A DNA stretch of 64,000 bases from an uncultured Bacteroidales bacterium (GTDB lineage Bacteria > Bacteroidota > Bacteroidia > Bacteroidales > P3): positions 62,001 through 126,000 of the forward strand of contig ONEY01000009.1 in the NCBI GenBank assembly GCA_900316965.1, read 5' to 3'. Each line of letters starts with the position of its first letter. Position 1 is the first letter of the stretch. Positions 32,809 to 42,110 of this stretch are shown here, in pieces. Both the position numbers and the translations under genes were made by a program. Below the pieces are notes generated by a model. It was not told where the DNA came from. It made no database searches and was given only the letters and a program-made list of their open reading frames with translations.

Positions 32809-33936
32809 ATGGCTGTAAAAAGAGTTATGGTACTGACAGGCGGAGGCGATTGTCCGGGATTGAATGCCGTGATACGTGGCATTGTCAAGCGCGCCTCGCA
32901 GGAGAAAGATTGGGAAGTAGTGGGTTGCATTGAGTCGTTCAACGGAGTATTGCGTGAACCTACTGAGATTGAAATTTTGGACGAGAATCGTGTCGCTGGG
33001 CTTCAGATCCAGGGCGGAACGATTCTGGGAACGACAAACAAGGGCGGCCCCTTTGCGTGGCCGGTGAAAAACGCCGACGGCACATGGTCGACTGCCGACC
33101 GTAGCGATGAAATGCTTCGCAAATTGCAGTACCTGGGCATCGACGCAGTTATCAATATCGGCGGCGATGGTTCGCAGCGCATATCACTTGGGTTGTATAA
33201 CAAAGGACTCAACATTGTTGGTGTGCCGAAAACTATCGACAATGACTTGTCGATGACAGATTACACTTTCGGTTTCCAAACAGCCGTACAGATTTGCACC
33301 GACGCCATAGACAAGTTGGTGACAACGGCGGCAAGTCACAACCGAGTTTTCATAATGGAAGTTATGGGGCGCGACGCAGGATGGATAGCTCTGCATTCCG
33401 CCATTGCCGGAGGCGCAGACGTGTGTCTGATTCCCGAGATACCCTACGACATTGAGAAAGTCAGGACCAAGATAGAGGAATGTTATAGTCACCCCATGGG
33501 TTCTCCCATATATCAGCGTCGTCGTGGCAACTGTATTATCGTCATTGCCGAGGGAGCCAAGCCCAAGGGTGGCGGAGTGACAGGCACTGTCACCGGAGAG
33601 GTCGGCTACCAGCACATCAAGCTTGGCGGCATTGCCGAGAAGCTGGCGGAAGATCTCAAAGCCATGGGCGTAGAGCACGACATACGCTGCACCATATTGG
33701 GACACCTGCAACGCGGAGGCACACCAATAGCCTTTGACCGTGTTCTTGCCACCGAATTTGGTGTACGCGCTATGGAGTTTGTCCTCGAAGGACGCTTTGG
33801 ACAGATGGTGGCATACCATCATCCCGACATCGTTGGCGTGTCGCTAGAGGAAGCAGTACGCACACCACACTTTATTGACCCCAACGAGCGTCTGGTACAT
33901 ACCGCAAAAGGTGTTGGAATAGAGCTGGGAGAATAG
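32809..33936 (+). CDS. pfkA: 6-phosphofructokinase, probably ATP-dependent
   Basis: This enzyme phosphorylates fructose 6-phosphate in glycolysis. The 375 residues start MAVKRVMVLTGGGDCPGLNAV. The catalytic PKTIDNDL is at 140-147 and the phosphoryl-donor loop GGDGS at 118-122. At the two positions that separate donor types (E. coli numbering 104 and 124) this protein has Gly121 and Lys141. Gly at 104 is the ATP-type residue, Lys at 124 is common in PPi-clade and related ATP enzymes. Hence ATP is the better guess but not certain. Remaining motifs (MGRDAGWIA, LGHLQRGGTP, EFGVRAMEF) are intact. Confidence 0.93.
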   Translation: MAVKRVMVLTGGGDCPGLNAVIRGIVKRASQEKDWEVVGCIESFNGVLREPTEIEILDENRVAGLQIQGGTILGTTNKGGPFAWPVKNADGTWSTADRSDEMLRKLQYLGIDAVINIGGDGSQRISLGLYNKGLNIVGVPKTIDNDLSMTDYTFGFQTAVQICTDAIDKLVTTAASHNRVFIMEVMGRDAGWIALHSAIAGGADVCLIPEIPYDIEKVRTKIEECYSHPMGSPIYQRRRGNCIIVIAEGAKPKGGGVTGTVTGEVGYQHIKLGGIAEKLAEDLKAMGVEHDIRCTILGHLQRGGTPIAFDRVLATEFGVRAMEFVLEGRFGQMVAYHHPDIVGVSLEEAVRTPHFIDPNERLVHTAKGVGIELGE

Positions 33937-34038
33937 CGATCTCAAAAGATTACGAGAGATTTTTAGTGAGGATAGAATTGTGGGAAAAATAATTCAATTG
34001 AATAACATTTGCTGAAAGATAAAGAAAAACATAGTACA

Positions 34039-35565
34039 ATGGATACAAAAAAAATAAAAAACGCTTTAGTTTCTGTATTTTACAAAGATGGTCTTGAGGA
34101 CATTGTTCGCGCTCTTGACCGTAATGGTGTCACCATCTATTCGACCGGCGGCACATACAAGTTTATAAAAGATCTCGGCATAGAGGCAGTCACAGTGGAG
34201 TCGCTCACAGGTTATCCCAGCATCCTGGGCGGTCGTGTCAAAACACTGCACCCCAAAGTTTTTGGTGGCATATTGAGTCGTCGCGACATGTTCAGCGATG
34301 GTGAGCAACTCAGCGAATATCAGATTCCAGAAATAGATCTTGTTATAGTAGACCTCTATCCCTTTGAGCAGACAGTGGCCAGCGGTGCCGCCGAGCAGGA
34401 TATTATCGAGAAAATAGATATCGGAGGCATATCACTGATACGCGCTGCCGCCAAGAACTACAAGGATGTAGTCATTGTTCCCTCGGTAGATCACTATGCC
34501 GAATTTCTGAAGATTTATAACGAGCAAGACGGTTGCACCACTCTTGCCGACCGTCATCGTTTTGCCGCCTATGCTTTCGCTGTGAGCAGCCATTACGACA
34601 CCGCAATCTTCAACCACTTCAACGAAGAAGAGCAGTTGCCGGCATTTAAACGCAGCTTTAACCAATGCAGTGTTCTTCGTTATGGCGAGAATCCCCACCA
34701 GAAGGGTTATTTCTATGGCGACCTCGACGCATGCTTCGACAAACTAAACGGCAAAGAGATATCCTACAACAATTTGGGCGATATCGACGCTGCATGCAAC
34801 CTGATAGACGATTTCAAGCAGACAGCTTTTGCCATCCTAAAGCACAACAACGCATGTGGTATGGCATGCCGCGAGACGTTGCTCGACGCTTGGAAGGACG
34901 CCCTAGCCGGCGACCCCGTAAGCGCCTTTGGAGGTATACTGGTCACCAACCGCAAGATTACCAAAGATGTCGCCGAGGAGATGCACAAGATCTTCTTTGA
35001 GGTATGCATAGCTCCCGACTATGATGACGACGCCCTCGAGGTGCTTCGTGGCAAGAAAAACCGCATCATTTTGCGTCGCAAAGACTTCCGTATGCAGGAT
35101 GTTGTGTACCGCAATGTTCTCAATGGCGTGCTGGTACAGGACAAAGACAATGTGGTGCCAGAGGCTTCCGAGCTTACCGAGAGCGTGACCTCAACCAAGG
35201 TGACACCAGAGATGGCATCAGATATGGCCTTTGCCACAATCCTTGTCAAGCACACCAAGAGCAACGCCATAGTTTTGGCCAAAAACGGACAACTGTTGGC
35301 AAGCGGCACAGGTCAGACCTCCCGAGTCGACGCCTTGCGTCAAGCTATTGCCAAAGCCCGCTCGTTTGGTTTTGACCTCAATGGAGCAGTTATGGCCAGC
35401 GACGCTTTCTTCCCCTTTGCCGACTGTGTTGAGATTGCCCACGAGGCAGGGATAACAGGCGTTGTACATCCTGGTGGTTCGATACATGACCAAGACAGCA
35501 TTGACTACTGTGAGAAGAACGCGATGGCCATGGTCATTACCGGAAAGCGTCACTTTAAACACTAA
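34039..35565 (+). CDS. purH: Bifunctional AICAR formyltransferase/IMP cyclohydrolase
   Basis: PurH carries out the last two steps of IMP synthesis. I choose ATG 34039 (MDTKKIKNALVSVFYKDGLED), giving 508 residues; a start ten codons earlier is possible. The N-terminal MGS/IMP cyclohydrolase domain (STGGTYKFIKDLG; LGGRVKTLHPKVFGGIL) is followed by the AICAR transformylase domain (RYGENPHQKGYFYG; LKHNNACGMA; the catalytic Lys-His pair KHNN). The C-terminus has SDAFFPFADCVEIAHEAGI and VVHPGGSIHDQDSID, ending ITGKRHFKH. All are typical. mreB follows after 177 bases. Confidence 0.97.
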   Translation: MDTKKIKNALVSVFYKDGLEDIVRALDRNGVTIYSTGGTYKFIKDLGIEAVTVESLTGYPSILGGRVKTLHPKVFGGILSRRDMFSDGEQLSEYQIPEIDLVIVDLYPFEQTVASGAAEQDIIEKIDIGGISLIRAAAKNYKDVVIVPSVDHYAEFLKIYNEQDGCTTLADRHRFAAYAFAVSSHYDTAIFNHFNEEEQLPAFKRSFNQCSVLRYGENPHQKGYFYGDLDACFDKLNGKEISYNNLGDIDAACNLIDDFKQTAFAILKHNNACGMACRETLLDAWKDALAGDPVSAFGGILVTNRKITKDVAEEMHKIFFEVCIAPDYDDDALEVLRGKKNRIILRRKDFRMQDVVYRNVLNGVLVQDKDNVVPEASELTESVTSTKVTPEMASDMAFATILVKHTKSNAIVLAKNGQLLASGTGQTSRVDALRQAIAKARSFGFDLNGAVMASDAFFPFADCVEIAHEAGITGVVHPGGSIHDQDSIDYCEKNAMAMVITGKRHFKH

Positions 35566-35742
35566 TGACAATATCGCGCATTGCGGGATTGTCGGCCTTG
35601 GCAAAATGTTGAATGAGAGTAGGGAAGGTTATGGTAGAGTTTAATAATTTAAATATTTTTAACGAGGAATGAAACAAAAGGCTGGCAGATTCCGTAATAT
35701 GCACAAAATAATAATAAGAATTCAAAGCGCAAGATAATAGAC

Positions 35743-36765
35743 ATGGGACTTTTCTCCTTTTTCAACAGAGAACTGGCAATGGACCTTGGAACGGCCAACT
35801 CCATTGTCATCTTTAACGACCAGGTGGTTACCGACGAGCCCTCGATAGTGGCATTGGACAAGTCCACCAATAAGATTGTCGCTGTGGGCAAGCGCGCACA
35901 GCAGATGGATGGTAGAAACAATAAGAACATAGAGACTATCCGACCTTTGAGAGGTGGTGTTATCTCCGATTTTGAGATGGCGCAGCACCTCATACGAGAG
36001 CTTATCAAGATGACCAACATATCGCGTTCTTTTATGCCACCGGCATTAAGAATGGTTATATGCATACCTTCGGGTATTACCGACGTGGAGGAGCGTGCAG
36101 TGCGCGAAAGTGCCGAGCAGGCAGGCGCCAAAGAGATACGCCTAATCCACGAACCTATGGCAGCAGCCATCGGTATCGGTATCGATGTGCTTGAGCCCTA
36201 TGGCAACATGATTGTCGACATCGGAGGTGGTACCGCCGAGATCGCAGTCATCTCGCTGGGAGGTATTGTGTGCAACAAATCCATCAAAGTCGCCGGCGAT
36301 GAGTTCAACGACAATGTTGTGGAATATATGCGTAAGCAGCACAACATCGTCATTGGTGTTCGCACAGCAGAGAAGGTAAAGATCTCTGTTGGTTCGGCAG
36401 TTTCCGACTTGGAGAATCCGCCAGACGACTATGAGACCCTAGGTCGCGACCTGCTGACAGGATTACCCAAAAATATACTTGTCAACTACAAGGAGATAGC
36501 CCATGCTTTAGATCGTTCTATTGCAAAAATAGAGCAGGCTATTTTGGATACCCTTGCCGACACACCGCCAGAGTTGGCAGCCGATATCTACAAGAGTGGC
36601 ATATATCTTGCCGGAGGTGGCTCGTTGTTGCGCGGTCTTGATCAGCGTATTGCCTCCAAGACCAAGCTCAAGGTTCACATTGCCGAGGATCCCTTGCGTG
36701 CTGTGGCACGAGGCACAGGTATCGCACTCAAGAACTTCAACAAGTTCTCGTTCCTTATCAGGTAA
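35743..36765 (+). CDS. mreB: Rod shape-determining protein MreB
   Basis: MreB is the bacterial actin homologue that guides lateral wall synthesis. The 340 residues are a complete MreB: MGLFSFFNRELAMDLGTANS (phosphate 1), IVDIGGGTAEIAVISLGG (phosphate 2), the adenosine-binding IYLAGGGSLLRGLDQRI and the C-terminal EDPLRAVARGTGIALKN. The first residues MGLFSFF may help membrane attachment. The order purH-mreB is normal in the phylum, but mreC, mreD, mrdA and rodA, which usually follow, are replaced by a strong terminator and a convergent gene. Confidence 0.97.
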   Translation: MGLFSFFNRELAMDLGTANSIVIFNDQVVTDEPSIVALDKSTNKIVAVGKRAQQMDGRNNKNIETIRPLRGGVISDFEMAQHLIRELIKMTNISRSFMPPALRMVICIPSGITDVEERAVRESAEQAGAKEIRLIHEPMAAAIGIGIDVLEPYGNMIVDIGGGTAEIAVISLGGIVCNKSIKVAGDEFNDNVVEYMRKQHNIVIGVRTAEKVKISVGSAVSDLENPPDDYETLGRDLLTGLPKNILVNYKEIAHALDRSIAKIEQAILDTLADTPPELAADIYKSGIYLAGGGSLLRGLDQRIASKTKLKVHIAEDPLRAVARGTGIALKNFNKFSFLIR

Positions 36766-36785
36766 TAATGATTATTTCCGATATA

Positions 36786-36826
36786 AGAAGGGCGTCGCAG
36801 CGTATGCTGCGACGCCCTTCTGTTTC
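36786..36826 (+). terminator. Strong terminator behind mreB
   Basis: A 16-bp stem (agaagggcgtcgcagc / gctgcgacgcccttct) with a gtat loop is followed by a T-rich tail, 20 bases past the stop. The following gene is convergent, so it may work in both directions. Confidence 0.9.
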
Positions 36827-36913
36827 CTCTTGGGTTAAGCTAGCTTGAGAGGCAGGCGCAAAGGTGTTTTTTGTTTAATAGACAATTAGAGGGCCGAAGC
36901 AATCATAGAGTCA

Positions 36914-37879
36914 TTATTCGCAGAACCAGTCCTCTTTGACAATGCTGTTAATAATAAGGTAGTAATCGGAATCGCCGTATATGTCTGTTTTGTAAGTTCC
37001 TTTTATTTCTACCATAATTTGAGGATGTATTTTAGAAGTTTCTGATTCTTTAAATAGTTGATTTATTCTTCTGCCTGCCGCCGAATTTTTTTGCACATAT
37101 AGAAAAGATGAGTTGCCGCTAATTAAGTAGTAGTTGTTTCCAAATACGTTATCGTCATCAATATCGTTTATAGATATACGAAAGACGGTGGGCTTAGTCA
37201 TCTTTTTTTCCGAATAATCAGACAAGGTTATTTCATTATAGCCTTTATTGGCTAACCAGTCACATTTGAAACCTTCATTGGTTTTAAAAATGTAGTAGTC
37301 TTTCAAAAAATTAATTTTATTCGAATTATATAACCCTCTGACATGAAATTTGTCTCCGACTTTGTAATTGCTTCCAGGAATAGTAAGATTTTCCCTTTTT
37401 ATTTCAAAGTGAACGCTTGATTTAGTGAATTCTTCGGGGATGTATTTCCCATATACTTCAGGTTTGTACACCATAGAAAGAAGCTCATCTCGGCTTTTGA
37501 CAGAGGCATAATTTTGGATGAATTGCACAATGGAGTCCTCTTCGGTCACGGGGTTGGTTATGATGTAGTCGGGTTGCTTTGCGGCTTTCTCTTTCGCTTC
37601 GGCGAGTTCTTTTTGTAGCTGTTTGATTGTTGCCAATTGGCTATCAATAGTCTCCTTCTCTTTTTTCAAATCGTTCTCAAGTTGGAGATTTTTCTTTTTT
37701 AATATATCGATGCCGTTAAGTAGATGAGAATTGTTTTTGCGCAGTTCCTCAGTAGTCTTCTCCAATTCCTGAATTTGGGCATCCTTCTGAACAATCATCG
37801 CGTTGAGTTCTTTTTTGCTCTGAGCGAATCCTGCAACTGCGAGAATGAGCATGGAAATAAAAATAACTGAATGTTTCAT
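36914..37879 (-). CDS. Exported protein with N-terminal coiled coil, unknown function
   Basis: The protein has 321 residues with a signal peptide (MKHSVIFISMLILAVAGFAQ). Residues about 21-97 are a heptad-rich coiled coil (KKELNAMIVQKDAQIQELEK; NLQLENDLKKEKETIDSQLA; IKQLQKELAEAKEKAAKQ). The remainder is mixed alpha/beta with no recognised motif (DYIITNPVTEEDSIVQFIQN... YYLIINSIVKEDWFCE). It is probably periplasmic. It is unlinked to neighbours: rimO starts divergent-side beyond 116 bases on the same strand and mreB is convergent. Confidence 0.75.
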   Translation of the reverse strand: MKHSVIFISMLILAVAGFAQSKKELNAMIVQKDAQIQELEKTTEELRKNNSHLLNGIDILKKKNLQLENDLKKEKETIDSQLATIKQLQKELAEAKEKAAKQPDYIITNPVTEEDSIVQFIQNYASVKSRDELLSMVYKPEVYGKYIPEEFTKSSVHFEIKRENLTIPGSNYKVGDKFHVRGLYNSNKINFLKDYYIFKTNEGFKCDWLANKGYNEITLSDYSEKKMTKPTVFRISINDIDDDNVFGNNYYLISGNSSFLYVQKNSAAGRRINQLFKESETSKIHPQIMVEIKGTYKTDIYGDSDYYLIINSIVKEDWFCE

Positions 37880-37995
37880 TGTGGATTAGTTTTTTAGTGG
37901 CTTAGGGATTATGTAGTTTAAAGAGTTTACGAGTTTTCAAGTGTTGGATGGCAAAGATGTCGCAGATTTTTTAGGGGAGGTCACATTGAGGAAAA

Positions 37996-39285
37996 TCATT
38001 CTAAGTATTTTGCCATGAGGTCGTGTTCCATAGCGTCGACTATTTGGACAGAGTAGAAGTTGCCGACACGCATTGGAGAGTCGGCGGGTACTAGCACCTC
38101 GTTGTCGACGTCGGGCGAGTCGAATTCGCTGCGGCAAATCCAGTAGTCGCCTTCGCATCTGTCGACGATAACCCTTAGATTTTTGCCAACAAAAGCCTCG
38201 TTGTTTTCGAGGGCAATTTGCTCTTGAATAGACATAAGTTCGTCGACGCGGCGTTGTTTTTCCTCATCGCTCACAGAGTCGGCAAGTGCGAAGGCTGCGG
38301 TGCCTTCCTCAGGCGAGTAGGCAAAAACGCCCATGCGGCTGAATCGAGCCTTGCTCACGAATTCTTTCAGTTCCTCAAATTCCTCTTCAGTTTCGCCGGG
38401 GTAGCCAACAATAAGCGTGGTTCGGATAGCGACATTAGGAATTAGCTTGCGGAAATCGTCGAGGAGTTTAATAGTAGCCTCACGGTCGACGCCACGTTGC
38501 ATAGAGTGGAGGATGCGGCTGTTGATATGTTGCAGAGGGATGTCGATATATTTGCAGATATTGTCGTGTTTGGCGATAGCTTCGATGGCGTCGGTGGGGA
38601 AAGACGCAGGGTAGGTGTAGTGGAGACGAATCCATTGGGCGCCGCTTTCTGTGGCAAGTCTGTTGAGCAGAGTTCCCAATTTACGTTCGCCATAAATGTC
38701 GAGGCCATAGTATGTTGTGTCTTGAGCGATAATAATCAACTCTTTCACGCCGTTGTCGACCATGTTTTTGGCTTCGGCGATGATGTCGTCGATAGGGCGA
38801 GACACATGTTTGCCGCGAATCAGAGGTATGGCGCAATAGGAGCAGCTGCGGTTGCATCCCTCGCTGATTTTAAGATAAGCAAAGTGCTTAGGAGTGCTTT
38901 GCAGACGTTCCGATTCCAGAGTGTCGTGATATTCAGCTTCGAGCGAGCGAACCAATTCGCCCCATTGGTGGACGCCGTAGAAAGCGTCAATTTCGGGGAG
39001 TTCGGCTTTCAGCTCGTCGCGATAACGTTCAATCAAGCAACCTATGGCTATGAGTTTGCGTTCCTTGCGGCTGCGTTGTTTGATTGCGATTTGTTCCAAG
39101 AGAGTGTTCACCGATTCCTCTTTGGCGTCGCCAATGAAGCCGCATGTGTTGACAATGACAATGTCGCAATCGTTGCGGCTGCGGTCGAAAAAGAGTTGAA
39201 AGCCAGCTTTCTTTAAATGCCCCGCCACATGCTCAGAGTCGGCGATGTTTTTGGAGCAACCCAGAGTGATGATATTAATTTTCAA
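37996..39285 (-). CDS. rimO: Ribosomal protein S12 methylthiotransferase RimO
   Basis: This radical-SAM enzyme methylthiolates Asp of ribosomal protein S12. The protein has 429 residues. The N-terminal UPF0004 cluster ligands are Cys10, Cys48 and Cys83 (ITLGCSKNIADSE, VNTCGF, IGCL). The radical SAM motif CNRSCSYC is at 144-151, and a TRAM domain closes the protein (NLRVIVDRCEGDYWICRSEFDSPDVDNEVLV). RimO and not MiaB is indicated by SKNIADSE and DSPDVDNEV. It starts 12 bases after the ftsY stop in the usual ftsY-rimO order. Confidence 0.96.
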   Translation of the reverse strand: MKINIITLGCSKNIADSEHVAGHLKKAGFQLFFDRSRNDCDIVIVNTCGFIGDAKEESVNTLLEQIAIKQRSRKERKLIAIGCLIERYRDELKAELPEIDAFYGVHQWGELVRSLEAEYHDTLESERLQSTPKHFAYLKISEGCNRSCSYCAIPLIRGKHVSRPIDDIIAEAKNMVDNGVKELIIIAQDTTYYGLDIYGERKLGTLLNRLATESGAQWIRLHYTYPASFPTDAIEAIAKHDNICKYIDIPLQHINSRILHSMQRGVDREATIKLLDDFRKLIPNVAIRTTLIVGYPGETEEEFEELKEFVSKARFSRMGVFAYSPEEGTAAFALADSVSDEEKQRRVDELMSIQEQIALENNEAFVGKNLRVIVDRCEGDYWICRSEFDSPDVDNEVLVPADSPMRVGNFYSVQIVDAMEHDLMAKYLE

Positions 39286-39297
39286 AGTCTATCAGAG

Positions 39298-40251
39298 TCA
39301 GTTTTCAAACAAAGAGTCAACAAATTCCGTTGCGTTAAAGACCTGGAGGTCGGTCATTTGCTCGCCGAGGCCAATATAGCGTACGGGGATTTTGAATTGG
39401 TCGCTGATGCCAACTATGACGCCGCCCTTGGCAGTTCCGTCGAGTTTGGTGAGAGCCAAAGCGTTGACCTCGGTGGCGGCAGTAAACTGTCGAGCTTGTT
39501 CTATAGCGTTTTGGCCAGTCGAAGCGTCGAGGACAAGGAGAACCTCGTGAGGAGCGTCGGGCACCAATTTTTGCATGACCTTTTTGATTTTGGTGAGTTC
39601 GTTCATCAAGCCTACCTTGTTGTGCAGACGCCCTGCGGTGTCTATGAGGACCACGTCGGTGTCTTTGGACAATGCCGACTGTAGAGTGTCGTAAGCCACC
39701 GAGGCAGGGTCGGCGTTCATACCTTGCGACACAATGGGGACGCCAACACGTTCCGACCAAATGGTGAGTTGGTCGACAGCGGCTGCGCGGAAAGTGTCGG
39801 AAGCGCCGAGGAGTACACTTTTGCCAGCTTTCTTGAACTGGTAAGCCAGTTTGCCTATCGTAGTGGTTTTGCCCACGCCGTTGACGCCGACAACGAGGAT
39901 TACGTAAGGCTTTTTGGCCAGGGGAGCGTCAAAGTCGGCAAATTCGTTGTCGTGGTGTTGGTTGAGAAGCTCGGTGATTTCCGACTTAAGGATGTTGTTG
40001 AGTTCAGAGATGCCGATGTATTTGTCGCGTTTCACGCGTTGTTGAATGTTGTCTATAATTTTCAGCGTGGTTTCCACTCCCACATCCGACATGATGAGAG
40101 TCTCTTCGAGGCTGTCGAGGACTTCATCGTCAACGGTCGATTTGCCGATGATAGATTTAGAGAGCCTTGAGAAAAAACTAGTCTTAGTTTTCTCCAGACC
40201 CTTGTTGAGGGTCTCTTTCTTTTCTTTGCTAAAAAATGAAAACAGTCCCAT
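39298..40251 (-). CDS. ftsY: Signal recognition particle receptor FtsY
   Basis: FtsY docks ribosome-SRP complexes to the Sec translocon. I choose the start at 40251 (MGLFSFFSKEKKETLN), giving 317 residues; a further ATG ten codons upstream is less likely. An N-terminal helical NG-type N domain (VDDEVLDSLEETLIMSDVGVETT) precedes the GTPase domain with GVNGVGKTTTIGKLA, DTFRAAAVDQL, DTAGRLHNK and TKLDGTAKGG. The acidic A domain is nearly absent, as is common in this phylum. It is followed by rimO, but the rpmG-DUF4295 genes usually preceding it are 30 kb away. Confidence 0.97.
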   Translation of the reverse strand: MGLFSFFSKEKKETLNKGLEKTKTSFFSRLSKSIIGKSTVDDEVLDSLEETLIMSDVGVETTLKIIDNIQQRVKRDKYIGISELNNILKSEITELLNQHHDNEFADFDAPLAKKPYVILVVGVNGVGKTTTIGKLAYQFKKAGKSVLLGASDTFRAAAVDQLTIWSERVGVPIVSQGMNADPASVAYDTLQSALSKDTDVVLIDTAGRLHNKVGLMNELTKIKKVMQKLVPDAPHEVLLVLDASTGQNAIEQARQFTAATEVNALALTKLDGTAKGGVIVGISDQFKIPVRYIGLGEQMTDLQVFNATEFVDSLFEN

Positions 40252-40620
40252 AGTTTTAATAGAAAATTGGTTAGTATTCAAAGTTGCAAAGATAACATTT
40301 TTTTAGAAACTGATTTATAGTTAGTTTAATAAATTTTTGACACAATTGGAAGAGCGGGGTTGCAATGTTGTGATATTCTGTGTTTTACTTATTGGATACA
40401 GTTTGAAATATAATTTTTTTCATTTGTGATTATCAGTGTTGAAATAAAAGAAAGGAGGTGTTTTTTATTTATTATTCTTAAAAAATGATATTTATTTTGA
40501 AAAAATTCATAATTTTGAATTCTTCAATGTCGAAAAACCGATGATTTATTTTTTTTGTATATCATTGAAATGTTTTGCGTTGGAGAGATTTTTACCGACT
40601 ACTAATTTCTGAAATAAACT
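40252..40620. other. Divergent intergenic region between ftsY and the beta-CASP gene
   Basis: The stretch is AT-rich with no coding frame I can support. A minus-strand TATCTTTG box (40287-40294) could serve ftsY; no matching -33 element is clear. No convincing + strand promoter for the beta-CASP gene was found. Confidence 0.4.
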
Positions 40621-42021
40621 ATGAAATTACAATTTTTAGGCGCTGCAAAAGAGGTGACGGGAAGTAAGCACCTCATCACTACAAAGAAAGGGTTGAAGAT
40701 ATTGCTCGACTGTGGTATGTATCAAGGCAAAGGTCTTGAAACCGACGCCATGAACCGAGACCTAGGTTTCGATCCCAAAGAGATAGATTACCTCATCCTT
40801 TCGCATGCACATATTGACCACTCAGGGTTAATACCATACATCTATAAACTAGGTTTCAACGGAGTGATAGTATGCACCCCAGCCACACGCGACCTATGTT
40901 CCATAATGCTTGCCGATGCCGGTCGCATACAGGAATCGGATACGCAGACATTCAACAAGAAGCGTCAGAAGCAAGGGTTAGAGCCCGTCGAGCCCATATA
41001 CACAGAAGACGATGCCCGCGCCTGTATGGGAAGCTTCATAAGTGTCCCATATCACAAGAAATTCAATATTGAGGGAGAGGTCACCGTCGAGTTTTTCGAC
41101 GCCGGACATATCCTTGGAAGTGCCTTTGTGTATCTCGAAATACGCGAAGGCCGCCGCACCATCAAACTTGGTTTTTCAGGCGATGTGGGACGCTACAGCA
41201 AACATATCCTCAAAGACCCCGAGCCATTTCCGCAAGTCGACTACCTCCTGCTGGAGTCGACCTACGGCGACCGCCTGCACACCACGCTCGACAACGCCGA
41301 GCAGGAACTCCTTATGGCAGTTCTTGACACCTGCACCAAGAAGAAAGGCAAGCTTATAATACCTTCATTCGCAATAGGTCGTGCGCAAGAGATAATCTAT
41401 GCCCTCGACCGTCTGCATGCCAAGAAGCTATTGCCCGATATCGATGTCTTTGTCGACAGCCCCCTCAGCGTCAATGCCACCGACATTATGCGTCTGCACA
41501 CAGAATGCTTCAACGACGACATCGTCAACTATATGAAGGATAATCCCGACCCCTTTGGTTTCGACAGGTTGCAGTATATACAGTCGGTCGAGGCCTCCAA
41601 GGCGTTGAATGTGCGCAACAAAACCTGTATCATAATCTCCGCCTCGGGCATGATGGAGGCAGGACGAGTGAAGCACCACCTTGCCAACAACATCGACAAT
41701 CCCCGTACCACTATTTTGTGTGTGGGCTATTGTGAACCTTCCACTCTTGGCGCCAAAATTATGCGTGGAGACAAGCATGTATCCATATTCGGTCGTACCT
41801 ATGAGGTCCGCGCCGATTTGCGTCGTATAGAATCGTTGTCTGGACATGGTGATTACGAGGAGCTTATCCGCTACATCTCGTGTCAGGAGAAGCGCCGTCT
41901 GAAGAAGATATTCCTTGTCCACGGAGAGGCCGAAACGCAAGAGCATTTCAAGGAGACCCTCAACAAACGCGGCTACAAACGAGTAGAGGTAGCCGATTTC
42001 CGCGAGGAGGTGGAGATTTGA
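40621..42021 (+). CDS. Beta-CASP metallo-beta-lactamase fold RNase-like hydrolase
   Basis: The protein has 466 residues. The metallo-beta-lactamase zinc motif HAHIDH is at 62-67 (ILSHAHIDHSGLIP), with the third histidine in DAGHILGSA. The beta-CASP domain is seen in ESTYGDRLH, PSFAIGRAQEI and SASGMMEAGRVKHHL, followed by a C-terminal RMMBL-type segment (SGHGDYEELI, LVHGE). This is the YSH1/CPSF73-like family called RNA-processing exonuclease or MBL-fold hydrolase; cellular substrate unknown. It is followed immediately by a TTAACN repeat tract and then a CstA gene. Confidence 0.92.
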   Translation: MKLQFLGAAKEVTGSKHLITTKKGLKILLDCGMYQGKGLETDAMNRDLGFDPKEIDYLILSHAHIDHSGLIPYIYKLGFNGVIVCTPATRDLCSIMLADAGRIQESDTQTFNKKRQKQGLEPVEPIYTEDDARACMGSFISVPYHKKFNIEGEVTVEFFDAGHILGSAFVYLEIREGRRTIKLGFSGDVGRYSKHILKDPEPFPQVDYLLLESTYGDRLHTTLDNAEQELLMAVLDTCTKKKGKLIIPSFAIGRAQEIIYALDRLHAKKLLPDIDVFVDSPLSVNATDIMRLHTECFNDDIVNYMKDNPDPFGFDRLQYIQSVEASKALNVRNKTCIIISASGMMEAGRVKHHLANNIDNPRTTILCVGYCEPSTLGAKIMRGDKHVSIFGRTYEVRADLRRIESLSGHGDYEELIRYISCQEKRRLKKIFLVHGEAETQEHFKETLNKRGYKRVEVADFREEVEI

Positions 42022-42051
42022 TCAACGTTAACGCTAACGTTAACCTTAACA
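42022..42051. repeat. TTAACN hexamer tract after the beta-CASP stop codon
   Basis: Five hexamers (TCAACG, TTAACG, CTAACG, TTAACC, TTAACA) begin at the base after the stop codon. Similar tracts follow the stops at 53712 and 54611. Confidence 0.65.
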
Positions 42052-42110
42052 TTATGGAAATATTAGATTTTTGGATTTAAACGCAAAACAATAAACCTTT
42101 ATAAAATAAA

